A stretch of 64,000 bases of DNA from Corynebacterium coyleae (GTDB taxonomy: Bacteria > Actinomycetota > Actinomycetes > Mycobacteriales > Mycobacteriaceae), in assembly GCF_030408635.1 (NCBI RefSeq), contig NZ_CP047198.1:930001-994000 (forward strand), given 5' to 3'. Positions 9,756 to 17,334 of this stretch are shown here, one piece after another (positions within the stretch are counted from its first letter, which is position 1; each line of letters starts with the position of its first letter). The notes under the pieces are model-generated. The model ran no database searches, was not told the DNA's origin, and saw only the letters and a list, made by a program, of their open reading frames with translations. Made by a program: the position numbers and the translations under genes.

Positions 9756-10841
9756 GTGAGCCTTACTCTTGGAATTGTCGGTCTGCCCAACGTCGGTAAA
9801 TCCACCTTGTTTAATGCGCTGACGCGCAACGAGGTGCTTGCCGCTAACTACCCGTTCGCCACCATCGAGCCGAACATCGGCCTGGTGGAGCTGCCGGATC
9901 CGCGCCTGGATCGGCTGGCGGAGATCTTCGACTCGGAGCGCGTGCTGCCAGCAACCGTGTCCTTCGTGGACATCGCCGGCATCGTCAAGGGCGCGTCCGA
10001 GGGCGAGGGCATGGGTAACGCCTTCTTGGCCAACATCCGTGAGGCGGACGCGATCTGCCAGGTGGTGCGTGCGTTTTCCGACGACAACGTCATCCACGTC
10101 GACGGCCAGGTCAACCCGTCCTCGGACATCGACGTGATTAACACCGAGCTGATCCTCGCGGACCTGCAGACCATCGAAAAGGCCCTGCCACGCCTGGAGA
10201 AGGAAGGCCGCAAGGACAAGGACGTCGCCGACCAGGCCGAGGAGGCTAAGAAGGCCCAGGCCATTCTCGAAGACGGCCGCACCCTCTTCGCCGCCTCCAA
10301 GACCGGCGATATCGACCTGGCACTGCTGCACCACCTGCACCTGATGACCGCCAAGCCGTTCCTCTACGTCTTCAACTCCGACGAAGCCGTGCTGACCGAC
10401 GAGGCGAAGAAACAGGAACTGCGCGAACTCGTCGCCCCTGCCGAGGCTGTGTTCCTCGACGCCCAGACCGAAACCGAGCTGCTCGAACTTGACGACGAAG
10501 ACGCAGCCGAGCTCCTCGCCGCCGTCGGCCAAAACGAACCAGGTTTGAAGACCCTGGCCAAGGCCGGCTTTGACACCCTCGGCCTGCAGACCTACCTCAC
10601 CGCGGGCCCGAAGGAGGCTCGCGCCTGGACCATCCACAAGGGGGACACCGCCCCGAAGGCCGCAGGCGTGATCCACTCCGACTTTGAAAAGGGCTTCATC
10701 AAGGCCGAAATCGTCGGCTTCGAAGACCTGGACGCGCTCGGCTCCATGGCCGAGGCCCGCGCCGCCGGCAAGGTCCGCCAGGAAGGCAAGGACTACGTCA
10801 TGGTCGACGGCGACGTGGTCGAGTTTAAGTTCAATGTGTAG
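9756..10841 (+). CDS. ychF: Redox-regulated ATPase / Obg-family GTPase YchF
   Basis: 361 residues. The G domain has the P-loop GLPNVGKSTLFN near residue 8 and switch region DIAGIVKGASEGEGMGN near 69, and NSDEA occupies the specificity position, consistent with the ATP preference of YchF/OLA1. The C-terminal TGS domain ends EFKFNV, typical of the family. The start is the GTG at 9756 (MSLTLGIVGLPNVGK). It acts at the ribosome and in the oxidative stress response. The last 21 bp of this gene recur at 12185 and 15401, marking a probable integration site, so the present 3' end may come from an incoming element. Confidence 0.95.
   Translation: MSLTLGIVGLPNVGKSTLFNALTRNEVLAANYPFATIEPNIGLVELPDPRLDRLAEIFDSERVLPATVSFVDIAGIVKGASEGEGMGNAFLANIREADAICQVVRAFSDDNVIHVDGQVNPSSDIDVINTELILADLQTIEKALPRLEKEGRKDKDVADQAEEAKKAQAILEDGRTLFAASKTGDIDLALLHHLHLMTAKPFLYVFNSDEAVLTDEAKKQELRELVAPAEAVFLDAQTETELLELDDEDAAELLAAVGQNEPGLKTLAKAGFDTLGLQTYLTAGPKEARAWTIHKGDTAPKAAGVIHSDFEKGFIKAEIVGFEDLDALGSMAEARAAGKVRQEGKDYVMVDGDVVEFKFNV
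10821..10841 (+). repeat. Putative attachment-site copy A, inside the 3' end of ychF
   Basis: The last seven codons of ychF (encoding EFKFNV-stop). It differs from copies B and C at two positions, TTT for TTC and AAT for AAC, both silent. This is expected if a mobile element carried its own ychF tail and rebuilt the gene on insertion. Confidence 0.7.
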
Positions 10842-10964
10842 GTTAGCCGAATAAGAAGCTCTGGCAGATGGTGGGGCAATCCTGCTCTGACATCTTAATC
10901 TAGCTTGGGTGCGCTGGGATTAGGACTGGTCACGTGTGAGAAGTTTTCGTGTACAACTAGTGAC

Positions 10965-11939
10965 ATGAACTTTTTATTGCTCGGTGGTACCGGTTTCCTT
11001 GGAGGACACATTGCGGCTGCAGCAGTCGACCGAGGCCATCAAGTTACTTGCCTTGCACGAGGTAACGGGAAGGCTCCCAACGGAGCTGAGTTTGTGAGTG
11101 CGGACCGTGACCGTGACGGTGCGTACGATGAGGTTGCGGGGAAAACTTGGGATACCATTGTGGATCTGACGAGTCAGCCGAAGCATGCGCGGGATGCGGC
11201 GGCGAAACTCCAGGCCAAGCATCGTATATTTGTGTCTTCGAGCAGCGTATATGAGGATCAGGGAAGTATTTCTTCCGAGTCTGATTCCGTAGTCACTCCG
11301 CTTGAAATTGACTACATGGAGGACATGGGGCAGTACCCAGCCGCAAAGTCTGCTTGCGAAACGATTTATCGCAGCACAAATCGGTCGGTAATGGTAGTTC
11401 GACCCGGTCTGATCGCTGGCTACGGCGACGAAACAGGGCGCAGTGGTTACTATCCGTGGCGCTTCGCGCATCCCACGGGTGAGAACGTGATCGTCCCAGA
11501 CCCGGCGTTTCCCGTCGCTATGATTGATGTGAAAGACCTTGCAGACTGGATAGTTGAGTCTGCAGAAGTTGGAACTTTCGGAACCTTTAACGCCACGGGG
11601 TTTGCTACTTCCTTATCCGATGTGTTCAAGATTTCGCGTGAGTTAACCGCATCGGAGGCTACGGAGCGACCTTGCTCTGATGAACTGCTTCTCGCTAATG
11701 ATGTAACCCCGTGGATGGGCCCAAAATCGTTGCCGTTGTGGGTACCAGGTGAACAGTTTCGCAACATCGCGCTACTCGATTGCGCCACAGCCTACGAAGC
11801 TGGCCTGCGGATTCGACCGTTGAAGGAAACATTGGCGGATGCGCTGCGATTCGAAGAAGAACAGCAGGGTGAAAGACTCGCTGGGCTCAGCGATGAAGAG
11901 GAAGTCGTGCTTCGCCAGCGGTTAGAAGATGGTATTTAG
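10965..11939 (+). CDS. NAD-dependent epimerase/dehydratase family protein
   Basis: A 324-residue extended short-chain dehydrogenase. It has the Rossmann nucleotide-binding motif GGTGFLGG near residue 7, FVSSSSVYED around residue 90, a shifted active-site region where the usual YxxxK appears as YPAAKSACE near 124, and VVRPGLIAG near 146. Such proteins act on nucleotide sugars or cofactor-bound substrates; the substrate cannot be told here. The ATG at 10965 is chosen because the Rossmann motif follows directly. Base composition is visibly more AT-rich than the flanks. The gene is alone between two copies of the ychF tail, which suggests it was brought in by a mobile element. Confidence 0.8.
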   Translation: MNFLLLGGTGFLGGHIAAAAVDRGHQVTCLARGNGKAPNGAEFVSADRDRDGAYDEVAGKTWDTIVDLTSQPKHARDAAAKLQAKHRIFVSSSSVYEDQGSISSESDSVVTPLEIDYMEDMGQYPAAKSACETIYRSTNRSVMVVRPGLIAGYGDETGRSGYYPWRFAHPTGENVIVPDPAFPVAMIDVKDLADWIVESAEVGTFGTFNATGFATSLSDVFKISRELTASEATERPCSDELLLANDVTPWMGPKSLPLWVPGEQFRNIALLDCATAYEAGLRIRPLKETLADALRFEEEQQGERLAGLSDEEEVVLRQRLEDGI

Positions 11940-12184
11940 TTTCGGTAGGAACAGTTTTAGTTGCAGTCGGGACCGCGCTGAGTTGGTATTCGTTCCGCGG
12001 CTGACTGTGAGAATGAGTCCGAATCGGACTTGAGGGCAACTTCTGCGGTGCTAGCTCTTCATCACGGGGAGCGATCTGGCCTTCGGAGGTTGCCTTTCCG
12101 AGCAGAAAACTCCTTGCGGCACACTTTTCAGGTTTCTCGAATCGCTTGCAACTGAGTGAGGTAGCCTTCTTTCGCCACTCCGTC
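11940..12184. other. Intergenic stretch of accessory segment 1
   Basis: No convincing gene. A reverse frame of about 100 codons exists but overlaps the end of the epimerase gene, has no domain pattern and reads through the repeat at 12185. No recombinase or terminator could be recognised. Confidence 0.5.
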
Positions 12185-12205
12185 GAGTTCAAGTTCAACG
12201 TGTAG
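12185..12205 (+). repeat. Putative attachment-site copy B (displaced ychF tail)
   Basis: Identical over 21 bp to copy C at 15401; with one mismatch the match extends 5 bp further upstream. It still reads as EFKFNV followed by TAG although the rest of ychF is absent. It separates the epimerase segment from the mercury segment. Confidence 0.8.
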
Positions 12206-12328
12206 TGCTTAACCTCTGCGATGAACTCTTTGATCCCGGGACGTGATGAGGACTGGGGCTATTGTGCTCCCCCGAACGCTACGGCCCGGGGGCACGAGGC
12301 TGTGTCGCAGGTGCAGGCGAGAGGACCA

Positions 12329-12598
12329 CTAGCGAAACACAGACCGCTGAGTCGACGCAGTCACGGTAAAGACGGAGCCGTCTAGGCGGTGCTCGAGGTT
12401 GCGCGAGATACGGTGACGCTGGGCGTCGGTAAGCGATGCGCATTCCGCGACATCGATGGAAAGCTGGACTTTGCCGTCCGTCGTGTTGACGCCCTGGCCG
12501 CCCGGAGTCGACGATTTCGCGAAACGCTCCGCGAGATCGGCGGCGATGACCGCACCGTCGGGGATCCCCGGGCCGGGTGCTATGGTCATGTCGTTCAT
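12329..12598 (-). pseudogene. Truncated arfB copy (release-factor-like peptidyl-tRNA hydrolase)
   Basis: 89 residues that match the first part of the intact ArfB encoded at 17335-17778, including the catalytic GGQ (PGGQGVNTTD near residue 32). It ends at QRSVFR followed by TAG, where the intact copy continues QRSQVRNRAEARERL and a basic tail. The missing C-terminal tail is the part that inserts into the empty mRNA channel of stalled ribosomes, so a working rescue factor is unlikely. It is diverged from the full copy, so not a fresh duplication. It lies in the accessory segment downstream of the mer genes. Confidence 0.8.
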
Positions 12599-12790
12599 GC
12601 CGCCCAGCCTAGGTGCCCACAACCCTTTCTCGTCTCGGCGGAAGCGGAGACCGCGTCGCGACGGCCGGGATCCAGCCTCAGGATTATCCTCGTCACCGGT
12701 TGATTCGAACGCTTTTTGCTCCTCCTTCTCCCGTCGGGCTTCGATTTCAGCGGCCTCCGCAGGTGGCAGTGATCGCTGGATCCGCTCGAA
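12599..12790. other. Short gap between arfB fragment and mer cassette
   Basis: No open frame with a recognisable domain on either strand. This is probably the junction between the mer cassette and the sequence carrying the arfB fragment. Confidence 0.4.
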
Positions 12791-13141
12791 CTACCGGTTC
12801 CGATCAGCGGTCGAAAGATTTTCGCAGCAGCCGGACCTGCGGCGCCGGTGCCGCCGCCGTAGCCTGACGAGCATCCCCGCCATGACGGCCATCACGACGG
12901 CGGTCCCGGCACCGATGATCCAGGGATTACCGAGGAGCCCACCGACGCCTGCGAGTGCTCCGCCCGCCGCGATGAACGGCAGGCCGCAGCAGAGCAGCGA
13001 CGGAAGCGCGCAGCATGCCAGCAAGAGCAGCCCGGTCACTGCAGCGACGACGGGACCGGCGCGCCATTCGTCGCGGTCCTGATCGGCGCTCATCGTCTGC
13101 TTCAGGATGAGATCTCCCCGATTGCCTGCGTTGCCGTTCAT
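12791..13141 (-). CDS. Small two-helix membrane protein with paired cysteines, putative Hg(II) uptake
   Basis: 116 residues from the ATG at 13141 (a second in-frame ATG at 13093 gives 100). Two hydrophobic helices are visible, the first containing two vicinal cysteine pairs (LLACCALPSLLCCGLPF) and the second around AGTAVVMAVMAGML, then a very basic tail with one more Cys pair. Paired cysteines in a short two-helix protein are the hallmark of MerF/MerT-type mercuric ion transporters, though overall similarity could not be tested. The upstream start overlaps the merA stop as ATGA, implying translational coupling. The job inferred is delivery of Hg(II) to MerA. Confidence 0.65.
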   Translation of the reverse strand: MNGNAGNRGDLILKQTMSADQDRDEWRAGPVVAAVTGLLLLACCALPSLLCCGLPFIAAGGALAGVGGLLGNPWIIGAGTAVVMAVMAGMLVRLRRRHRRRRSGCCENLSTADRNR

Positions 13142-14559
13142 GCGCAGCACGACAGCAGCGACGGGTCGGTGGTGAAGGCCTTCGCGGCGATCCGGATGCC
13201 CTCGGCCATGGTCAGGTAGGGGGCCCAGGCGTTGGCGACCTCGGCGACGGTCCTGCCGAGCACGTGGACGCCTGCGGCGGCGAGCTCCCCGGCGTCCTTG
13301 GCGACGGCGGTCAGGCCGAGGATCTCTTTCGTCTCGGCGTTCACGACGATCTTGATGAACCCGCGGGTGTCGCGGTTGACCAAGGCGCGGGGCACGTGGT
13401 GCAGGGGCAGGACGCGGCAGTCGCAGTGGATCCCTGCGGCGAGGACGTCCTTCTCGGTCATCCCGACCGCGCCGATCGCGGGCCCGGTGAACGTCACCCG
13501 CGGCAGGCGGGCGTAGTCGACGGACCGGTCGGCGTCGGCGAACGCGTTCTCGGCGACGAGGGTGCCGTGGTGGGCGGCGACGTAGACGAACTCGGGGTGC
13601 CCGGTCACGTCGCCCGCGGCCCAGACCCGCGGGTTCGAGGACTGCAGCCGGTCGGAGACGACCACCTCGCCGGAGTCTCCGGTATTCACCCCGACCGCAT
13701 CGAGGTTCAGGCCATCGGTGACGGGACGGCGTCCGAGGGCGACCAGGACCTGGTCGGCGCGGAACTCCTGCGAGCCGCCGGACAAGGCGGCGGTCACGAC
13801 GGCCTCGCCTCCCGTGCCGCGGGAGACCCGGGTGGGCACTGCGCGGCTGACGACGCGGATGCCCCCGTCGGCGAACACCTCCTGGAGCGCCTTCGACACC
13901 TCCGGCTCCTCCTTCGAGGCGAGCCGGGACCGCACGAGCAGCGTGACCTGCGAGCCGAGGCGGGCGAACAGCTGCGCCTGCTCCAGGGCGACGTAGCCGC
14001 CGCCGAGCACCAGCAGCGACTCGGGGACCTCCGTCAGCTCCATCGCCGTGGTCGAGGTCAGGTATCCGGTCTCCTTCAGGCCGTCGATCGGCGGTGCCCA
14101 CGGGCGAGAACCAGTCGCGACCAGGTAGTGGTGGGCCTCGATGGACTCGACGCTTCCGTCGGATCCGGCAACATCGAGAACCGGCGCATCAGGGGTGCCC
14201 ACGAACGAGGCGTCGCCGCGGAGGACCTGCCAGCCGTAGGAGTCGGCGACGTCGGCGTACTTCTCGCCGCGCAGCGACTCCACCAACGCTTGCTTCCCAG
14301 CGATCAGCGCGGGCATGTCGACGGGATCCGCCGTCGTCGCGATCCCGGGGAACCGGGTTGCGGCGTCGACCGCGACGTGCCGCGCGCCGGCCGCGGCAAT
14401 GAGCGCCTTCGACGGGACGCAGCCCGTGTTCACGCAGGTGCCGCCGAGCGTCCCGCGCTCGATCATCACCACCGACTTCCCGAGCGTGCTGGCGCGGATC
14501 GCAGCGGCGAACGCGCCGCCTCCCGATCCGATGATGGCGAGATCGTACTTCGTAGGCAT
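13138..14559 (-). CDS. merA: Mercuric reductase
   Basis: 473 residues of the pyridine nucleotide-disulfide oxidoreductase family, reducing Hg(II) to Hg(0) with NADPH. Visible: FAD motif GSGGGAFAAA near residue 11, redox-active CVNTGCVPSK near 43, NAD(P) motif GGGYVALEQAQ near 185, second FAD motif VWAAGDVTG near 306, and a C-terminal vicinal pair (LLSCCA) that receives mercury and distinguishes MerA from lipoamide dehydrogenase. There is no N-terminal heavy-metal-associated domain. The ATG at 14559 has GGAG upstream. Local GC content is much higher than in the flanking core, a sign of transfer. Confidence 0.93.
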   Translation of the reverse strand: MPTKYDLAIIGSGGGAFAAAIRASTLGKSVVMIERGTLGGTCVNTGCVPSKALIAAAGARHVAVDAATRFPGIATTADPVDMPALIAGKQALVESLRGEKYADVADSYGWQVLRGDASFVGTPDAPVLDVAGSDGSVESIEAHHYLVATGSRPWAPPIDGLKETGYLTSTTAMELTEVPESLLVLGGGYVALEQAQLFARLGSQVTLLVRSRLASKEEPEVSKALQEVFADGGIRVVSRAVPTRVSRGTGGEAVVTAALSGGSQEFRADQVLVALGRRPVTDGLNLDAVGVNTGDSGEVVVSDRLQSSNPRVWAAGDVTGHPEFVYVAAHHGTLVAENAFADADRSVDYARLPRVTFTGPAIGAVGMTEKDVLAAGIHCDCRVLPLHHVPRALVNRDTRGFIKIVVNAETKEILGLTAVAKDAGELAAAGVHVLGRTVAEVANAWAPYLTMAEGIRIAAKAFTTDPSLLSCCA

Positions 14560-14600
14560 CGCTACTCCTGTCAACTCTTGGCTTTCTGCTCTGTCTCAGC

Positions 14601-14633
14601 CATACTGGACCTTCCAGTGCAGGGGAAGGTCAA
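14601..14633 (-). promoter_or_regulatory. MerR-type operator/promoter of merA
   Basis: A perfect 8-bp inverted repeat (GACCTTCC at 14608-14615, GGAAGGTC at 14624-14631) with an 8-base spacer lies between divergent merR and merA. Read on the minus strand it overlaps a TTGACC -35 and a CAGTAT -10 separated by about 20 bp, the overlong spacing that MerR-family activators correct by twisting DNA. Confidence 0.75.
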
Positions 14634-14657
14634 GCGCGGCCACGGAGGGAGACAGCA

Positions 14658-15047
14658 ATGTGGATCGGAGAACTCGCCGAGAGGGCGGGCACTACCGCGA
14701 AGACCCTTCGCTTCTACGAGGAACAGGGCCTTCTGCCCCCGACCGAGCGCACGCCGTCCGGATACCGCGACTACGCGCCCGAGACGGTCGCTCGGATCGA
14801 CTTCATCCACCGCGGCCAGGCCGCGGGTCTCACTCTCGCCCAGATCCGCCAGATCCTCGACATCCGCGACGGCGGCCATGCGCCCTGCGAGCACGTGCGC
14901 GACCTGCTTGACGTGCGCCTCGCTGAGATCGAGCAGCAGATCGCGCAGCTCTCCGTGCTGCGCGACACTATCGCGGACCTTAGCCAGGACGCCGCGCACC
15001 CGGATCCTGAAACGTGCAGCACCGATCAAGTGTGTAGATACTTGTAG
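14658..15047 (+). CDS. merR: Mercury-responsive MerR family regulator
   Basis: 129 residues. The N-terminal winged helix (IGELAERAGTTAKTLRFYEEQGLL) is followed by a long dimerisation helix and a C-terminal metal loop. Three cysteines lie at the positions MerR uses for Hg(II): APCEHV near residue 79 and CSTDQVC near residues 120-126. Divergent from merA over the dyad operator, the normal arrangement for repression without and activation with mercury. Confidence 0.9.
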   Translation: MWIGELAERAGTTAKTLRFYEEQGLLPPTERTPSGYRDYAPETVARIDFIHRGQAAGLTLAQIRQILDIRDGGHAPCEHVRDLLDVRLAEIEQQIAQLSVLRDTIADLSQDAAHPDPETCSTDQVCRYL

Positions 15048-15090
15048 ACGGCGGGAGTCAATGACTCAAACGCTACAACCCCGATATGCG

Positions 15091-15339
15091 CTAGCGCATG
15101 TCGATGCCGCCGGTGCCCACCTCGATGATTTTGGTGGTGGCCGCGATAGCACACAGCAGCGGCATCGGGGCGGAGGCCTGCAGTGCGAAGTGGTGGACTC
15201 GGAAGGACGCGTTGTTCACGCCGATTTCGTCCGCAGCCTGGGTGATCTCCAGACGAGTCTTGGCGATCTTTTCCGCAGATGGCCCGCACTAGCTGCCGAA
15301 GGCGTAATGCCCGAAGCTTAAGAAGCCGAACGCTTTCAT
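15091..15339 (-). pseudogene. Remnant of a luciferase-like (LLM class) flavin monooxygenase
   Basis: Begins well (AAAGGAG then ATG, MKAFGFLSFGHYAFGS) but hits TAG at codon 17. The same frame then continues with family-like sequence (SAEKIAKTRLEITQAADEIG, VHHFALQASAPMPLL, IIEVGTGGIDMR) and stops again at TAG where intact members read MRYEN and continue for about 280 residues. Only the first 80 or so codons remain. The break falls in a 14-bp perfect palindrome (15086-15099). Confidence 0.75.
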
Positions 15340-15400
15340 TGGATAACACTCCTTTTGATGGTGTTAACGAGAGGGGGTAACTTTGCAACGACATACCGTG

Positions 15401-15421
15401 GAGTTCAAGTTCAACGTGTAG
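15401..15421 (+). repeat. Putative attachment-site copy C (displaced ychF tail)
   Basis: 21 bp identical to copy B and 19 of 21 to the present ychF end. The stop codon of the convergent VOC gene begins one base after this copy. The simplest ancestral order is therefore ychF directly facing the VOC gene, with everything from 10842 to 15421 inserted. Confidence 0.8.
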
Positions 15422-15772
15422 CTAGGCCTCGGGGCTGCCCACACAGAACTCGTTGCCCTCTGGATCCTGCATGACGGTCCACACCAATCCCGGTGCTTTG
15501 TGGGTGCCGAGTTCGGTTGCGCCCAAGCCTTTGAGGCGCTCTACTAAGGATTCGCGCTCCGCCCCGCCAGCGTCGATGTGCATGCGGTTCTTGCCAGGCG
15601 TGGGATCGTCAACGCGCTGAAACCCTAGCGCTGGGGTGGAATCAACCATCACGAAATCGCCGTAATCCGCGGCGATTTCGCAACCTGTGGCGGCGGACCA
15701 AAACTCGGCGAGCTGGGACGGTTCGAGGCAGTCGAAAGTGATCTGGCGGATCGTGAAGTTGGGGTCGCTCAT
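15422..15772 (-). CDS. VOC family (glyoxalase/bleomycin resistance-like) protein
   Basis: 116 residues forming one vicinal-oxygen-chelate module pair. Typical elements are ITFDCLEPSQLAEFWSAATG at the N-terminus, RMHIDAGG in the middle and WTVMQDPEGNEFCVG at the end. The substrate is not predictable. The ATG at 15772 is preferred over upstream in-frame starts because family similarity begins with it. Its stop abuts copy C of the ychF tail repeat. Confidence 0.8.
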   Translation of the reverse strand: MSDPNFTIRQITFDCLEPSQLAEFWSAATGCEIAADYGDFVMVDSTPALGFQRVDDPTPGKNRMHIDAGGAERESLVERLKGLGATELGTHKAPGLVWTVMQDPEGNEFCVGSPEA

Positions 15773-15828
15773 GGGCATCATTATGGGGGCGGGGCTAAGA
15801 AAGCGCAGCATGGTGTCCGGGCGGGGAC

Positions 15829-15976
15829 TCAGCCTTCCGGCGTAGTGGAGCGTATTGAATCGCGAGGGTCACTCCCGCGAGAGCGCAAGAACTCGATGTC
15901 GTAGCCTTTTTCGGCTTCGGCGACCCAAGCATCAACCTGATCTTCACTGATCGGCTTCCCGTTTTATTGTCTTCAC
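15829..15976 (-). pseudogene. Fragment of a CopG/ribbon-helix-helix-type small regulator
   Basis: Reading from a GTG at 15976 gives VKTIK, then a one-base shift in an AAAA run leads into GKPISEDQVDAWVAEAEKGYD and a stop about 25 codons later. The motif resembles the N-terminal lead of CopG-like antitoxin/regulator proteins, but the DNA-binding ribbon-helix-helix part that should follow is absent. It is both frameshifted and truncated. Confidence 0.5.
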
Positions 15977-16105
15977 GGTAGCCACCGTAATGCGGAGCTT
16001 GCGACGGTGTGGTTGCGTAAAGTGGGTGTGCATTTGTATTCGGGCGAGCACAAACTTAACGTTGTGCGTTATTGACGCTTCGCGTTATGGGGGATAGGGT
16101 GAGAC

Positions 16106-16387
16106 ATGATCCAGTCATTCGCTGACAAGGACACTGAGCGTCTGTGGAATCGAGAGCGGGTCCGCTCGATCGATTCCCGCATTCACTCAGTAGCGCTGCG
16201 CAAGCTTCGCCAGCTTGGGTACGCGCAGACTCTCGATGAGTTACGGATTCCTCCGGGAAGCCGGCTCGAGGCCTTGAAAGGCGACCGGCGGGGTCAGTTC
16301 AGCATTCGAATCAACGACCAGTGGCGGATCTGTTTTCGGTGGTCCGCCGCGGGGCCAGAGGAGGTTGAGATCGTTGACTACCACTGA
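16106..16387 (+). CDS. higB: HigB-type (RelE superfamily) mRNA interferase toxin
   Basis: 93 residues with the HigB pattern: SFADKDTERLWN at the start, SRLEALKGDRRGQFSIRINDQWRICFRW in the core and a short C-terminal strand EEVEIVDYH. Toxins of this type cut mRNA at the ribosome. Toxin-first order with an overlapping antitoxin gene is normal for HigBA. Two copies of GCGTTAT (16066 and 16082) upstream could be operator half-sites. Confidence 0.9.
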   Translation: MIQSFADKDTERLWNRERVRSIDSRIHSVALRKLRQLGYAQTLDELRIPPGSRLEALKGDRRGQFSIRINDQWRICFRWSAAGPEEVEIVDYH

Positions 16388-16682
16388 CAAGCTCCCTCCG
16401 GTTCACCCGGGTGAGATCCTTATGGAGGACTTTCTCAAGGAAATGGAGATCACCCAGCACAAGCTGGCCGTCTCCATCGGCGTTCCGCCCCGCCGGATCA
16501 ACGAAATTGTTCACGGTAAGCGCGCTGTAACCGCTGACACTGCCCTTCGTTTGGCGAAGTTTTTCGGGATGAGCCCCCAGTTCTGGCTTGGGTTACAGGC
16601 CCAGTACGACCTGGATGTGGCAGAAGACAAAATCCTGGCGGAAATCGAACGGATTCAGCCGCTCCAGGCTGCCTCGGCGTAG
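16374..16682 (+). CDS. higA: HigA family antitoxin (XRE-type)
   Basis: 102 residues from TTG at 16374, chosen because AGAGGAGG lies 9 bases upstream and the protein then begins TTTDKLPPVHPGEIL, the family N-terminus. The helix-turn-helix covers TQHKLAVSIGVPPRRINEIVHGKRAVTADTA in outline. Overlaps the end of higB by 14 bp, so the two are translated in step. It neutralises HigB and represses its own promoter in characterised systems. Confidence 0.9.
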   Translation: MTTTDKLPPVHPGEILMEDFLKEMEITQHKLAVSIGVPPRRINEIVHGKRAVTADTALRLAKFFGMSPQFWLGLQAQYDLDVAEDKILAEIERIQPLQAASA

Positions 16683-16695
16683 CAGGTCAGCGACT

Positions 16696-17286
16696 TTAAA
16701 TGCGTCGCGCCATGTCGGGGTAGTAGACGACAACCCCATCTTCGTCGACTTCGAGCTCTACATCGACTCCTCGTGTTCCGCTTGCGTAGCGAACTTTGTG
16801 TGAGTCGATTGAACTGTAGTACTGATCCGAGGCGATTACCTGGAGAGAGGGCATATCGATCCAGGCCATGATGAGCGGAGTCTTGGGGACATTCTCTTCG
16901 AGCAACCCGAGGCGCCGAATGGGCATCGTGTTTGTCAAGGGGCATAGACCCAGGTCACAGTCCACTGCAGTTTCCAGATCAGCTGGTTGTACAAGACCCG
17001 GTGACGGGAGGTGGTCCGGCTGGGTGCCTGATTCTTTAGTAGTCGATTTCCACTCGCCTTCTTCGGACCGTGTGAGCTTAAGGTGACGCTCCCAACCTTC
17101 GCCCACGACGTTGGCCACCACGTTTTGAGTTACCCAGTTTTCTACAGCCCTCAGATCCCAGGCGGCTTTGTAACCTTCCCCGACCTGGGTACCGCTAGCC
17201 GTCAAGCCAGTTTGGTGGAACTGCACCCTTGCTTCGTTCTGGATTAAGGGGTTGTCTACATGCTGCCATGTGTAAGTCCGTTCCAT
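16696..17286 (-). CDS. Putative glycolipid-binding family protein
   Basis: 196 residues with the family pattern of an internal duplicated beta barrel. Visible hallmarks are YTWQHVDNP, a central D-DLGLCPLTNTMPIRRLGL stretch near residue 115, and IDMPSLQV followed by YSSID near 145. This corresponds to the putative glycolipid-binding domain (COG3554-like). The ligand is unproven. It is convergent with higA, 13 bp apart. Confidence 0.7.
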   Translation of the reverse strand: MERTYTWQHVDNPLIQNEARVQFHQTGLTASGTQVGEGYKAAWDLRAVENWVTQNVVANVVGEGWERHLKLTRSEEGEWKSTTKESGTQPDHLPSPGLVQPADLETAVDCDLGLCPLTNTMPIRRLGLLEENVPKTPLIMAWIDMPSLQVIASDQYYSSIDSHKVRYASGTRGVDVELEVDEDGVVVYYPDMARRI

Positions 17287-17334
17287 GCGCTGAAGCCTAC
17301 TGGCCCAGGGCGCTTGTGGTCGATGGTGACAGCT

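Noticed and set aside
11887-12198. Minus-strand open frame of 103 codons
   Set aside because: It overlaps the end of the epimerase gene, reads through the ychF-tail repeat and shows no domain or ribosome site.
12791-14101. Minus-strand open frame of 436 codons
   Set aside because: Only its last 116 codons (13141-12791) are real; the rest is an Arg/Asp-rich shadow of merA in another frame.
13264-15321. Plus-strand open frame of 685 codons across the mer region
   Set aside because: A high-GC shadow of merA and merR; the sequence is low-complexity and crosses the merA/merR promoter.
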